The translations under genes were made by a program, and so were the position numbers. Positions 19,489-30,316 of a stretch of 64,000 nt of DNA are shown piece by piece. Source of the stretch: Corinectria fuckeliana. Lineage: Eukaryota > Ascomycota > Sordariomycetes > Hypocreales > Nectriaceae. The notes under the pieces were generated by a model that worked only from the letters and a program-made list of their open reading frames with translations, did no database searches and was not told where the DNA came from. The stretch lies in the NCBI GenBank assembly GCA_019137255.1, contig WPDH01000034.1, forward strand, positions 372,001 through 436,000. Direction: 5' to 3'. The first letter of the stretch is position 1, and every line of letters begins with the position of its first letter.

Positions 19489-21713
19489 ATGGGGCATGCA
19501 TCTGGCTTCGGAGAACTGTCATCAGCCGGTCTGCACGACACTTCTAGTTCAGAACCACAGTACCACCTTCCGGCTTTGGGCGCGGCCTTCGTTACGCAAA
19601 GGGCGCAAAGGGCGAAGAACAAGGTGCGGTGTTTGAGTCTGAGTTGCAAGTCGATGTACTTACCTAGCATCAGGCTTGTGATGTCTGTCACAGAAGAAAG
19701 GTCAAGTGTGATAATACCCAGCCGGCCTGCACCCAGTGTGTCAAGTTTAACGCCCAATGCACGTATGAGTCTGCTTTAGGACCAAGGAAGAAGATTACTC
19801 GACGCAGGTGAGATACAGATGTTTCAGTTTATTGAGCTTGTTATGGCGTGTCTGGCAGGGGTTGGATGACTACCTGGCATGCTAATCGCGGCTTCAGACC
19901 AAAACGAAAAGATGTCCTCGAAAGAAGAGTGGACTACTTGGAAGATGCCGTGCGTCGAGATGTCGATGCGCAGCCCATGCACAGGGAGAATGTTTCAGTC
20001 TCACAGATAGATGAGCCACTACGCCGCAGTCATCTACCACCTGGCGCCCACAGCACCGACTCGACTAGTGAACATATCGGCTTCTTGTCCCACAATGAGC
20101 TCAGACGATGGATTCCCGAGCCATATTGCGTATCTCCGAGTGCTTCCCGAGAGCACAGCAAAAGCATGACGAGGCACGGGGTAGTTGCCCTCCTGAACGC
20201 CTACTTTGACACATACAACCACGTCATCCCGCTCTTCGACCAGAACGACGTGATAGGGCGCTTCTCGGAACTGGAGATGGACGAGATTCGCCGCGATTCG
20301 GCGCTTTGGACGTCCATCAGCGTCATGTGCGGCCTTGCCCACCGCTACAGGGCCATGTCTCGTTCAGGCAACTCGCACGATGACGACCGTGAGGCGTGGC
20401 TCCATCTGCAAACAGCTTTGGAGAAGGCTGCCCAGCTGGCGATTTGCGGCACCGGCGACTTGTTGCCTATTCAGGCGTTGCTGGGGATGGCTATCTTCAT
20501 GCAGTCCACGCCCGATGCGAATCCTTCCTTGACCTTCTTCGCCGCGGCCGTACGGCTATTGCACCGGAACGGCTTGCAGGTCCAAGGCGAGTCAGACGTG
20601 GCCCCCGAGCTCGTTGCCTCTAGAGACAAAGGAGTCAAACGCCAGCGCAACCGTGTCTTCTGGATCGCCTACTTCCTCGACCGCGACCTCAGCCTCCGTC
20701 TCGGCCGGCCGCCGCTCATGCACGAGGATGACATCGACGTTCCTCTCCCCGTGGAGGATCCAGAGGATGGGCTGGGTTACATATACTCGACGGATGGTTC
20801 TGTCAAGGTCAACTACTTCCGTCTGCGGATCCAACTCGCCATCGTCCAGGGCCACATCCGCCAGCGGCTTTACACCGTCAAGGCAGCGCGCCAGTCGAGT
20901 TGGATGCAGCTCGAGGCAGTGCAGGGGCTGGGAGCGGAACTTGACCAGTGGCTGTCAGCAAGCGGTCTCCAACCCATGCGGGATACGCTGACAGAATCTG
21001 GGGACCTCGGAGTCGCGTTCCCAGAGCCGTGCATCTTCATACTACGGCTTCTTTATCTGGCATATCTTAATTGCCACACTTTGATTCACGGCCTGTCTTT
21101 CCAGAGTCTACGTTCACAGGGAGCGCCGTCTCTCGGTCTCCCTGAGGTAGGATCTCCGCAGACAAACGAGACGGGGCCCCCGAGCTGTTGCGTTTCGGCA
21201 GCCAGGGCTTCCCTCTGTCTGCTACGGCTGGACACTCGTGACCACTCGTGCAATTGGTGAGTGGAAGTCCGAACTTTATGGATTTCTTCATCTCTGATAC
21301 CAGGTGTACATCGTGCCAGGACGACTCTTAACTATCATGTCTCGGCTGTAGCCGTGCTGATAGTCCATGCTTCGAGAAACATCTGGGACAGCAGAACCAT
21401 GGCTGATATACAGCTCGCCATTCCCGTGTTGGAAATGCTGAACCGGTTCGAGGCCACGTCGAAGCACAGCGACGTTACCTGGGCGAGGAGCATCTGTTCA
21501 CAGATGATACGCGAAGCCAAGAGCTTGATCAGCTCTTCCGAGGCGAGTTGGCTAGATCTTGTTCGGGAGTGTGACCAAGGCAGCGAAGCAGGAGAACCAG
21601 ATACAGCTGGACCAGGAGCAGCACTACGGCAGTGCTCTCTACTCTCAGCAGGCCTAGAGAACAGTGATGATATTCTGTCACAGCTGCCACATCTAGATAT
21701 GGTCTATAATTAA
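19489..21713 (+). CDS. Zn2Cys6 fungal transcription factor
   Basis: Four exons (19489-19623, 19674-19807, 19898-21256, 21320-21713) give 673 residues. The introns are 50, 90 and 63 nt, all GT-AG. The binuclear zinc cluster has all six ligands at Cys 47, 50, 57, 64, 67 and 74 (C-x2-C-x6-C-x6-C-x2-C-x6-C) and a basic patch HRRKVK. A linker and short coiled coil follow (DVLERRVDYLEDAVR). The middle homology domain includes NRVFWIAYFLDRDLSLRLG and PLMHEDDIDVPLP near residues 335-360. After the last intron come TTLNYHVSAVAVLIVHA and RNIWD. For the last intron I used the second of two possible AG acceptors because only it keeps the family frame. It is probably the regulator of the divergent SDR gene and perhaps formerly of the broken neighbours. 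Confidence 0.92.
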
Positions 21714-22127
21714 TAGTTCTTGAGTAGGTATATATAGCACCTGTTGTCTATATGTATTTATTTCATAACACGATTCGGGAAAGAGACTGTATACGTACGG
21801 TTGCTTTCGGGTTTCTTTAAAACACATCAAATATCTGATTCACGAGTACCTTTGTATCCTCTCCCAATTACTAGCTCCCTGGTTTGCCTCATGGGATTCG
21901 GGATTCAACCAAATTCAAAGATACACGAAACGTGATCCTTGGTCTTGAAGCAAACCTTCCTTTCACTTATTTAGCCAACATCTAGGTGTATTCATCATCA
22001 CTTTCATACCCAGGAGCCGTAGAACCCTCCTTTCCCTCCATGTTCTTTCACCCAAAGCCCCCAGAACCTCCTCAAGATGACTGTTTCTACGTTGTCTTCC
22101 GACTCACCTACGCAAGCTAAAGTGTCA
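21714..22127. other. Intergenic between convergent genes
   Basis: About 410 bp, AT-rich, no gene seen. Confidence 0.5.
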
Positions 22128-24270
22128 TCAGACTCCCGCCCCTGGTACAGCACCGCCGTACCTCCCCGACCCCGTCTCGCCGCCAAAGTCACCGAGCGCC
22201 TTGGCGTATTCCTGGGTTACATCCCCTTCCAGCCCGAACCCACGGATCCTGGCGCCAGAGGACTGCAGCACCCAGCCGAACCCGACTCTCAGCGTCTTGA
22301 TGTCTTGATCACCGTCCAGCCGCACCTGGCCCAGGCTCTGCGCCCTCGTCGCTGCTATGATCGAGGACACCCTCATGTCGCGCATCACGCCCTCCTCGTG
22401 GGTTGCCTTGATCCCCGAGAGAACACCCGCCACTGTGATGAGAATCGCCGCTGCGTATACTGTGCACAGCTGCTCCCAGTTGTAGAAGTAGAAGACCGTC
22501 GGGCGTTGGCGGATGCAGGGGTAGTTCGTCTCTGGACCGCCGAGCGTGTCGCCAGTGTACTGCGAAGGATCATGTGCCCATGACACGGCTACGAGCCGCG
22601 GGTTTGACAGAACCGACAACATCACTTCCTCGAAGAATTTCTGCACTTCTCTCTGGAGGTTTGGCACGGCCCAGTAGTGCAAGCCTGTGTCGACCAGTCG
22701 TGACCGTATCACTTCAGTCGTTATATCGAAGTTCGGCAGTTGGATTGTCCCGTTGAGGAAGTGCCTCACAATCTGCCCCAGAGAGTGATATGCAGCAATG
22801 CGACGGTATTTCCGTGTGTCCGATGGAAGCACGTAGTTGCTTTTAGGAACTGCGGTGGTATTGTCCATGGTCCCGTCCTCGTCTACCGCATCAGGAACCA
22901 GGGTTGTGTCGATGACTTTTCCAAGAAACTCGCGCTTTTTGATTTTGTGAGTCTGTTGGCCACTGGTATAGTTGAACTCGATCGTGCAGCGTATTTCCCA
23001 GAACTCGCATCCAAATATCGTTGGCGTGAAGGCGTCGTAGAATCCATCTTCTGTGTTATCAAAAGGCGGATTCTTTGTTCGATCATGAAGAGCAGCGTAT
23101 CCAATCCAGATGATAGGCTCGGTCCTGAGCGCACCGAAGTTTCGTGGGTATGGTGGTTTTTGTTTAGGCACTCCACCAGGTTTGGAATCGGTTTGCTGTA
23201 TAGCATACTCGCCTTGGTCGGTAATAGCAATGTAAGAGAAATTGCCATCAGGAGCGAGACTCTCCGTCGTGAACGGAGCTTCGTGTTTCCCAAACAGCTT
23301 CTTCACCGGTGAATGTCTGCCAACGGCAAGCTCCTCGCACTTATATCCTGGACCTGTAAACTCCACGACGAAGGAGCAGTTCCAGCTCATGCTGCATATT
23401 TCTCTGGGCGCATCTTCTCGCATGATGACGTTCCGAAGGTACATGGCCCTGTAGGCCAAGTCCGTGAACAGCAAGCTGCCGGCAATCCAGTAGTCAAACG
23501 TGCCGGGCTCAAGATCCTTGGACTCGGTGGTTGTATTCCACATGGCCAGGCCCCGCGACCTGCTGAGCCTGTCGATTTGATGGCGCCAATCGTACGTCTC
23601 CAGGTTGGCAAAGCTGAGAGTCCCGACGGATGGGCATTGCCCGTGCTCTTGCTTCGTCTGGGGGATAATGGAAAGAGTCTGCGAGGTCAGAATAACAATG
23701 AGAGGAGTCGCCCAGAGGTAGACAGCGAGGCACATGGCAAGCTTGGCCTTCACAAAGGCTTCCCAGTGGAAGAGAGCAGACACGTCGTTTATAGACGCAA
23801 AGGAGCGAGTCGACTGCTCCAAGGCTAAGGATCTTGTGTCGGACTGTCATCCACGCCCGCTGACGAAAGGCGAGGGCAATAGCGGCGCCCAGGTTCGCCT
23901 TGGCAAGGAAAGCGAGGGCGGTGCCGTACCGGAGCGTGGTCGACTGGTCGACTGCTTCCTTTCCGTGGAGGTGATTGTAGAACATATGTTGGGCAAGGGC
24001 AATGGCAATGGCGGCAATGAGGAAGCAGTACATGCTCCACGTGTGTGCCAGGTAACTGGGCAAATAGGGTGCGGTCTGAGAGCGGCCTTTGGTCGATGGA
24101 AAAGATCGCTGGCCGTCGTCATTTCCCCCAGCGCTTTCGGATGTTGGCGAAGGCAGAAGTGTTGTTTGGCTCTCGTTCTGTGGTGCCGCTCCTGTATTGT
24201 TCGAGAAGGCTCCAGGATTTCCCTCGAGGGCTCTTCTAGGTCTCCAGTCTGTCGGGGATTGGTTGCTCAT
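22128..24270 (-). pseudogene. Large fungal multi-pass membrane protein with a one-base frameshift
   Basis: From ATG 24270 a frame runs about 150 codons: a Ser/Pro/Gln-rich cytosolic head, then membrane segments (TWSMYCFLIAAIAIALAQHMF region, LGAAIALAFRQRAW) and LGAVDSL. At about 23802 one extra base moves the conserved continuation (FASINDVSALFHWEAF, then KAKLAMCLAVYLWATPLIV) into the frame that ends at 22128. The rest is a long luminal or extracellular domain with many N-glycosylation sites, paired Cys and tight WEIRCTIEFNY-type strands. A last membrane segment (LCTVYAAAILITVAGVLSGI) and a short tail close it. The architecture matches a widespread fungal family of unknown function, often annotated 'formylmethionine deformylase-like'; I am unsure of the family number. 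With the frameshift the product would end early, so it is called a pseudogene unless the base is a sequencing error. Confidence 0.7.
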
Positions 24271-25618
24271 TGTGATTTGGGAAAACGGCTTGGCGTGGGG
24301 AGTAAAAGGACCAAGGACTGAGGAGCAGATTTGCCTCTTAATTTATCATCTGTGGGAAGCAGATGTATAGACTACGTTCAAATCCAGCCTACTTAGTCCC
24401 AACCGCCACGTCAGATACCCTAAATTGTAAAACAAGTTTGGCTCAGCGTCGGTCAAGGCTCGTTAGCTTCATGTTGTCTTCGACACTGTAGCAGTAAGAC
24501 GCCACACTCAATCCCACCATACCTGAACAGGTATAATCTGGACCCAACCAGTCATCGTTTCCGCTGCCATCTCCTGTGTTGCCGATCGGAGGGGAAGAGC
24601 AAATCAAGAGCCTCGCAATTGGCTGCCGGGGCTGCAGTCAGATACGTGGCGTTTGAAGAGGTGGTGGTCACTTAGTAACTGCACTTGCTGAGAATCAGAA
24701 GAGAGCGAATAACATGGCATCAGTGCCATCACTTGACTTGGTAAGCTCGGAATCTATCATGTACTGCTTCGTATAGGCAATGACTCCGCCCAGGGTGACA
24801 CCCGATTATGCGGAGTTGTACTGCATCTCATTCGGCCTGGTTATCATGTCTCTTCGATCGTGCGCTGTCCTCGAGACAATCTAAATCTAACTGGTATCAA
24901 CACAGAGAATATCGAGCTCCTGGTTAAAGAATGGCAAACTCGAAGTTGGGAAACATCTACAGGTCTCTTATCTCCAGCTTGCACCATCGGTAAGAAGTGC
25001 TGGTAGGCAAGCAAGTCACGTTCTCCTTGGCTAGCGAGCACAACGCCAACTGCAGATAGTGCAATAGATCAATCTCGTATCTTGAGGCCACACAGCAATT
25101 CGAAAGGGTATTGGTTTACAATTCGTAGGGGGAAAAGGCCTAAGATCCTGGCCTGTTGCCGTCGCAGTTCATCGGTTGTCGTTCTGTCAATCTCTCCATA
25201 TCTGCAGCGCCAAGTGTGACGCCTGAAAGCTAAACCAGCAGAGCACACGTCTGCCACCTTGGAGACCCTGCGCCTTGGCTTCCTTGTTTCACAGCATTTA
25301 GGCACCGACGCCTTTGCGGAGAACCATCACTACGAGCCCTTTATATGGCTGTTTTCTGAAAACATGGAAATGCAAGTCTTCTAAGACCTCTAGCGTCATG
25401 AGACTGGGTTAAGATGCAAGGCCGTAGAGCACATCCCTGTTCCAAAGTTCCATTGCGGTAACTTGTTTATGCTGAATATGCTCATGAGGACGTCGACGGG
25501 TTTGAAGAGACACCGAGGTTGGTGGCTTCCATTGCGCTCGCACCTACGCTCAATCTAATCTATTATCTGTAATCTCTCTACTACATGTCCAATCCTTTTT
25601 TTCATTTCCACACCTACG
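24271..25618. other. Intergenic / divergent promoter region
   Basis: About 1.35 kb between two divergently transcribed genes. Only short, unconvincing ORFs are present. The one clear feature is the 37-bp sequence at 25442-25478. Confidence 0.5.
25442..25478 (+). repeat. 37-bp promoter sequence shared with 30084-30120 (copy 1)
   Basis: This stretch begins CCAAAGTTCCATTGCGG and ends with CTTGTTTATGCTGAATA. It matches 30084-30120 at 34 of 37 positions by eye. It lies 140-177 bp upstream of the REI1-like start codon. Confidence 0.85.
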
Positions 25619-26692
25619 ATGGATCCCAACGCGAATGTTCCAGATATCCTAGCGACATCTTCATCCCGACCCGTGCCGTCCTCGTCGTCATCGGGCATCG
25701 CAGCTAGTTGCTCCCATCGTCAGGCTACTCGGCTCTCGGCTGGCTCTCACCATGTAAATCCCGAAGAACCGGATAGCGACCGGGATGAAGACGGCCTCTT
25801 TGAGGAACACGAGGCATCTGCAGATCGAGAGTGCGACCCGTCGCAGTGTCTCTTCTGCAACCAAGCCAACTCAACGATTGACAGCAACGTCGCTCACATG
25901 CGCCAGGCGCACGGCTTCGTCATCCCGGAAAGGAATCGCCTGGTGGTGGAGATTGAGACCCTCCTCGCCTACTTTCACCTGGTCATCTTTAACTACTACG
26001 AATGCTTTTTCTATGGCTCCCAACGACGCACAGCCGAAGTAACGCAGCAGCACATGGCGGGCAAGGGCCACTGCAAGTTCGATCTCTACAACGAGGACTC
26101 GGAGTTCCGCGACTTCTACGACTTTAGTTCTGGCTACGAAGGCGGCGGCGAGATCGGCGATGACGGCCAAGACGGCCAGGATGTCGAGGAAGAAGCGGAT
26201 GACGATGCGAAAGGTGCTGGGCCGTCCGGGAAGCGCCGAGAACCCAAGTTCGTCCAGCCTGACAGCACAACTCTCCGCCTGCCATCAGGGAAGCTGCTGT
26301 CCCACCGACAGTCTCTCAAGACGCGCCTCTACCAACGCAAGTCCCGCACGGAATCGGAGGCCACGCCCCGGGTTCAACCCGACAGTGCTACAGCTTCCTT
26401 CGAGCCCGCGCCCGACGGCAACTTGAATTCGACGACCAAGGCACTGACCAGAGCCCAGAGACGCGAAGCCTCCTTCGCCACCCGCCAGCTCGTGCACCTC
26501 CGTGCCGAAGACCGGCGTAGCCTCATCCACTTGCCCATATCGCAGCAGCGAGCGGTGCTGGAGTTACAAAGGGCGCAGATTGCCAAGGCAAGGAGGGCGG
26601 AGAGGGCGATGCAGAGCCGCGTGGAAACGCTGGGGAACAAGGCTTTGATGAAGCATTTTGTCAGCGATGTGCCGGGGAAGTTGAATGGTTAG
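25619..26692 (+). CDS. REI1/ZNF622-like zinc finger protein (divergent paralogue)
   Basis: A single exon encodes 357 residues. The central part matches Rei1/Reh1, cytoplasmic factors that mature pre-60S ribosomes: CLFCNQANSTIDSNVAHM with RQAHGFVIPE, a linker, then the second finger region ECFFYGSQRR and QQHMAGKGHCKF. In Rei1 the second finger begins C-x2-C; here the second Cys reads Tyr (CFFY), so that finger is probably weakened. The N-terminal finger of Rei1 is replaced by a low-complexity Ser/acid stretch. An acidic patch follows (DGQDGQDVEEEADDDAKG). The C-terminal GKLLSHRQSLKTRLYQR and KRAEMKAQ-like basic helices (QIAKARRAERAMQSRVETL) are kept. I take it as a specialised or degenerating paralogue, not the essential Rei1. 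It converges with the APH-type gene, about 105 bp apart. Confidence 0.8.
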   Translation: MDPNANVPDILATSSSRPVPSSSSSGIAASCSHRQATRLSAGSHHVNPEEPDSDRDEDGLFEEHEASADRECDPSQCLFCNQANSTIDSNVAHMRQAHGFVIPERNRLVVEIETLLAYFHLVIFNYYECFFYGSQRRTAEVTQQHMAGKGHCKFDLYNEDSEFRDFYDFSSGYEGGGEIGDDGQDGQDVEEEADDDAKGAGPSGKRREPKFVQPDSTTLRLPSGKLLSHRQSLKTRLYQRKSRTESEATPRVQPDSATASFEPAPDGNLNSTTKALTRAQRREASFATRQLVHLRAEDRRSLIHLPISQQRAVLELQRAQIAKARRAERAMQSRVETLGNKALMKHFVSDVPGKLNG

Positions 26693-26796
26693 TTGCGAGG
26701 TAGCTATTGCGAGCCTTGGGAAGCTCGATAACGGGATAGTTCCTTTCTTGGTCCATTACTATTTATTTACTCTGGGTGATCAGCAGACAAGGGTCG

Positions 26797-27951
26797 CTAG
26801 GCGCCGAATTGAGCAATATTCTCCAGAACTGTCTTCCTCCAACCCTGCACGAGATCTTGCCTCTGATCCCTCGGCGACACCTCCACTATCGCCCGCAGGA
26901 AGTCGGCCGCCTTCTGCATGCTCTCCTGCAACGGCGAAGTGTAGTTTGCGTCCTCAAGCAGCGACACGCCCCTCTCCTTGCAACGCTGGGCGAAAAGCCC
27001 CAGTAGCCGCTGCTTCTCGTCGAACGACGTTGCGTTATCGAGCCCGTTCCAGAGAAACGAGCGTCTCGGGTTCCACTTGGTAAACGGCACGACGCTGGAG
27101 AACTCCCAGTCGAGGATACTCGTGATATTGCCCGAAGAGGCATCGAAGACGATGTTGGCAAAGTGCAGGTCCTTGTGAGCCAGTCGCAGTTTGACCTTGT
27201 TGAGCTCGTCGGCATGTGCAGGGAGGGCGGCAACGAACGACTCGAGGCGGGGGACGACATCCCGCATGAATGCCAGCTTGTCGTGAGTCTGGATGAGGTG
27301 AACATTCTTGAGGACCTGTGCGGAAATGTAGCCCACGTACGTCGGATACGGCCCTCTGATGTTGAGGGTGGCCACCGTCTCGCCCTCGGGCCACAGAACC
27401 TCAACGTCGGGAACCTGCCAGAACGTCTCGTCCAGCACCTGGCCGAGCTCGACTTCACCTTGCTCGCCAATAACCAGACCTCCAATGCCCTCCCACGGGT
27501 GGTCCTGTAGCTGACAGAGGAAGTCGATCAGCTGGTCGAGGATCTGGGCAATCTGTCCGTCGTCTAGGCTGTTGTAGACGTCGCTCAGCGTGACGCCCTC
27601 GACCCGAGAGAGTAGGGTGTACTCGTGGCCGATAGGGTTATTCACAGAAGCATTGTAGGCTATGACCTCGGGCAAAGGAATCGCGGTGTTCTTGGAGAGC
27701 CAAGTCATGACGCCAACCTCGTTTGCGGTTTTGATGACGGGTAGGTGGCGGCCCGAGACGCGAAGGACAAGCTCGGAGTGGCCGCGTGACTTGTCGCTGG
27801 GCGGTAAGGTGAGGAAATAGATGGAGTGGTACTGCGCAGTCACTTTGGGATGGGCGATTGCGGTGGCTTGAGGCAGCCCGGTGGCCTGCAAGAGGATGTT
27901 GATAGCATCCTCGGAGACGGCGGGCGGAAGGTGATTAGCTGGCGTGCCCAT
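26797..27951 (-). CDS. Aminoglycoside phosphotransferase (APH)-fold kinase-like protein
   Basis: A single exon encodes 384 residues from ATG 27951 (MGTPANHLPP). The frame stays open upstream to 28320 with another ATG, but that extension is low complexity and unlike the family, so I prefer 27951. APH-fold features are an N-lobe with SELVLRVSGR, hinge region YTLLSRVEGVTLSDVY, catalytic loop LAHKDLHFANIVFD near residue 260 (D and N present), and the metal-binding SILDWEFSSVVP near 277. Such proteins phosphorylate small molecules; fungal genomes hold many of unknown substrate. It lies next to the NRPS relic, divergent from it. No signal peptide or membrane segment is seen. Confidence 0.88.
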   Translation of the reverse strand: MGTPANHLPPAVSEDAINILLQATGLPQATAIAHPKVTAQYHSIYFLTLPPSDKSRGHSELVLRVSGRHLPVIKTANEVGVMTWLSKNTAIPLPEVIAYNASVNNPIGHEYTLLSRVEGVTLSDVYNSLDDGQIAQILDQLIDFLCQLQDHPWEGIGGLVIGEQGEVELGQVLDETFWQVPDVEVLWPEGETVATLNIRGPYPTYVGYISAQVLKNVHLIQTHDKLAFMRDVVPRLESFVAALPAHADELNKVKLRLAHKDLHFANIVFDASSGNITSILDWEFSSVVPFTKWNPRRSFLWNGLDNATSFDEKQRLLGLFAQRCKERGVSLLEDANYTSPLQESMQKAADFLRAIVEVSPRDQRQDLVQGWRKTVLENIAQFGA

Positions 27952-28340
27952 GATGGCGATTCTGCTTAGGTGTTTGGTGTCTGCGGAAGCGGAAGCGGAT
28001 CGTGATAGATGGCTTCTCACGTGGGCGACTGACTGGGGCAGAATGATTAGGCTGTGAACGCGGGAGGGAGACGGGAGGCTCTGCAGGCCGGCCTGGAACC
28101 CGAGGCATCGACGGACGGACTGGCTGAGGTCTTGCTCTGCTTCGCTGTCATACCTTATCACACTCCTCGCTGCCGCAGCCAAGGCGTTCTCGACTGCACA
28201 TCTCGCAGAAGCACAACATGGTCCGCCACAGGAGGGTTGGCTGGCCTCAACTACTTTGGCGGAGGAGAGGAGGAGGAGGTTGTATTCGGCGTCACAACGT
28301 CGGGAAGAAACCTCGGACAAATGCGAACCTGACTTTCAAC

Positions 28341-29970
28341 ATGAAGCTCCTCAAGGCTGTAGAGAAGACCGATATCCCCCTCAACATCCTCGTCAGTCAG
28401 GACAGCTTAGGGCATCCCCACGTGGCTGCGCTGGTGTACGGAGCGCACATCTCGTCGGCCTTTCTAGGACGTCTGATGGCGGCTTATGATCTGGCGCTGG
28501 CATGGCTATGTGGTCCAGAGGGCGACGAAGAACCTAGGCTCGGGGGCTTGAACTTGCTGAGTCCGGAGGCGCAGCACCAGGTGGACGAGTTTGGCTGCGG
28601 GCCGCCGCTTGAGCATTCAATATCCACCGCCTAGCAGCTCGTCGTCCAGCAAGCCAGCCGCACCCCGGAGAGGCTGGCACTGGAGTTCTATCAAGGACGG
28701 CGTATCGAGGCAACCAGTTACGGAGAGCTGGTATGGAGGGCAGAGAACGGGGCTTAATATCTCCACACGCAGGCAATGAACGCAGGGACAAAGTCGCACT
28801 CTTCCTAGACAAGTCCCCTTCCCTAGTCCTGACCATGCTTTCACTCTTCAGACTCGGGGCCATATACGTTCCCCTACGATACAGTGATACAGTGATCCAG
28901 ATGCACGACTCGAGCGCTTGCTGCGAGAGGCAAGCCCGAAGCTGCTCGTCCTGTCCGAGCGAGACCGGGCCAGATTCTCCCCCGCCTGGCATCTCCACCA
29001 TGTTGAAGACATAGCCAGCTGGTATCCAGAGGACGGCCGACCCCTAGCAGTGGAGGGCCCTACCGTGGATGGAGCGGCCGTGATTCTATTCACAAGCGGC
29101 ACCACTGGTCTTCCCAAAGGGGCCTTCATGCCCAACCGCCAATCTCACCCCATCGGTGGCGTCGGTATTGGATCCACGCGAGTTGCCTCACCCACGGTCT
29201 CTCGTTCCCACCGACGAGCCTGCAACTAGAGCGCTTTTCCAGAAGTTTGCGCCGAGGATCCACGTTGTGAACTCATACGATAAGAAATCCCCAGCCCCGA
29301 ATTTGGTCGCTGACAGGTGACTTGGGCGCCTTTGATTCATCCGGAAGACTGCTGTGCTTCGGTCGGAAAGACTGGCAGACCAAGATCCAGTATGAGACGG
29401 CGGAACGTTATGTAAGTCGGCGAAGTGTGCAGCCACGCGGTATAAACATGCTAATCCTCATAGCTCGAATCCATCTTCTCGCGCCAGGCAAGCGGCCATA
29501 GACACACGTTGCAACAGAGGTGGCGCGGCTACTGTACAGTCATCACCACACGGTTCAGCTGATGCTGGTCGATTCGTCCGTCCATTGCGGCGCCCTTGCG
29601 AGCTTCTCCTCCCCGAGAATGGTGAACAAGGTCTACAGGTCGTTCAAGCCCGATACAGACAGCGTCACGCAGACGGAGGAAGGGGGGGATTTCCTCTGCA
29701 GGCTCAAGTGCGAGGTCTCTCGCAACCTACGATTGATGTCACAGTCCCAGATGAAGCCGTTTCCTTGGCCCGCCACTTTCCTAAGAGCCAGTGAAAACCA
29801 ACTTACGAAAGGCTCGGATGACGGCGATGATGTAAATGGGTATAGAGGCCTGGTGGAAGAATTGGCAGTGGAGCATCTGTGTGGAGGGCATTACCAGGTA
29901 TTCGAGGATAGGTATCTCTTACACAATAGCAATATTGTTAGGAAGGTACTTGGTCAAGGGAATAGTTGAT
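28341..29970 (+). pseudogene. Remnant of a non-ribosomal peptide synthetase (end of C, A domain, possible thioesterase tail)
   Basis: Plus-strand pieces in several frames follow NRPS order. About 28360-28600: the end of a condensation domain (DIPLNILVSQDSLG, FLGRLMAAYDLALAWL, LNLLSPEAQHQVDEF). About 28645-29130: the start of an adenylation domain (ASRTPERLALEFYQGRR, DKVALFLDKSPSLVLTML, LGAIYVPL, LLREASPKLLVLSERDR) with an intact A3 core, LFTSGTTGLPKG, at 29089-29124. The middle of the A domain is missing. About 29315-29410: the A7-A8 region (TGDLGAFDSSGRLLCFGRKD) followed by a recognisable intron. A terminal piece (HLCGGHYQVFED, about 29875-29910) resembles a thioesterase end. Internal stops, at least two frameshifts and the deletion make it non-functional. 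The product cannot be predicted. Confidence 0.78.
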
Positions 29971-30083
29971 GACACAGACACTTCTTCTCATATAGTTGTG
30001 TATTATATACTCATTAGGTAGTCCGGCAGTGACTCGTTGCGGCACATGCCTGTTGCGGCCACGTCATTTTCACAACCTGTCCG

Positions 30084-30120
30084 CCAAAGTTCCATTGCGG
30101 TTTCTTGTTTATGCTAAATA
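30084..30120 (+). repeat. 37-bp promoter sequence shared with 25442-25478 (copy 2)
   Basis: Begins CCAAAGTTCCATTGCGG and ends with CTTGTTTATGCTAAATA. It lies 197-233 bp upstream of the DUF885 start codon. Sequences beyond the 37 bp diverge quickly from copy 1. Confidence 0.85.
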
Positions 30121-30316
30121 GGGAAGCTGTGAGTTATCTAATCGCGGCTATCTGTAGTCTACCCGGCGGAATGGCCGGACAAGGCACGGAGCTGGGGAGA
30201 TTGCCAAAGTTGAGATAAGACTCCGAGAACTTCCCCTCACTTCAAACGGTCGTCCTTCGCATTTAACTGTGCCCAGTGAGATGAGACGGCATTTCCAGTA
30301 ATCATCGCATTCCACC

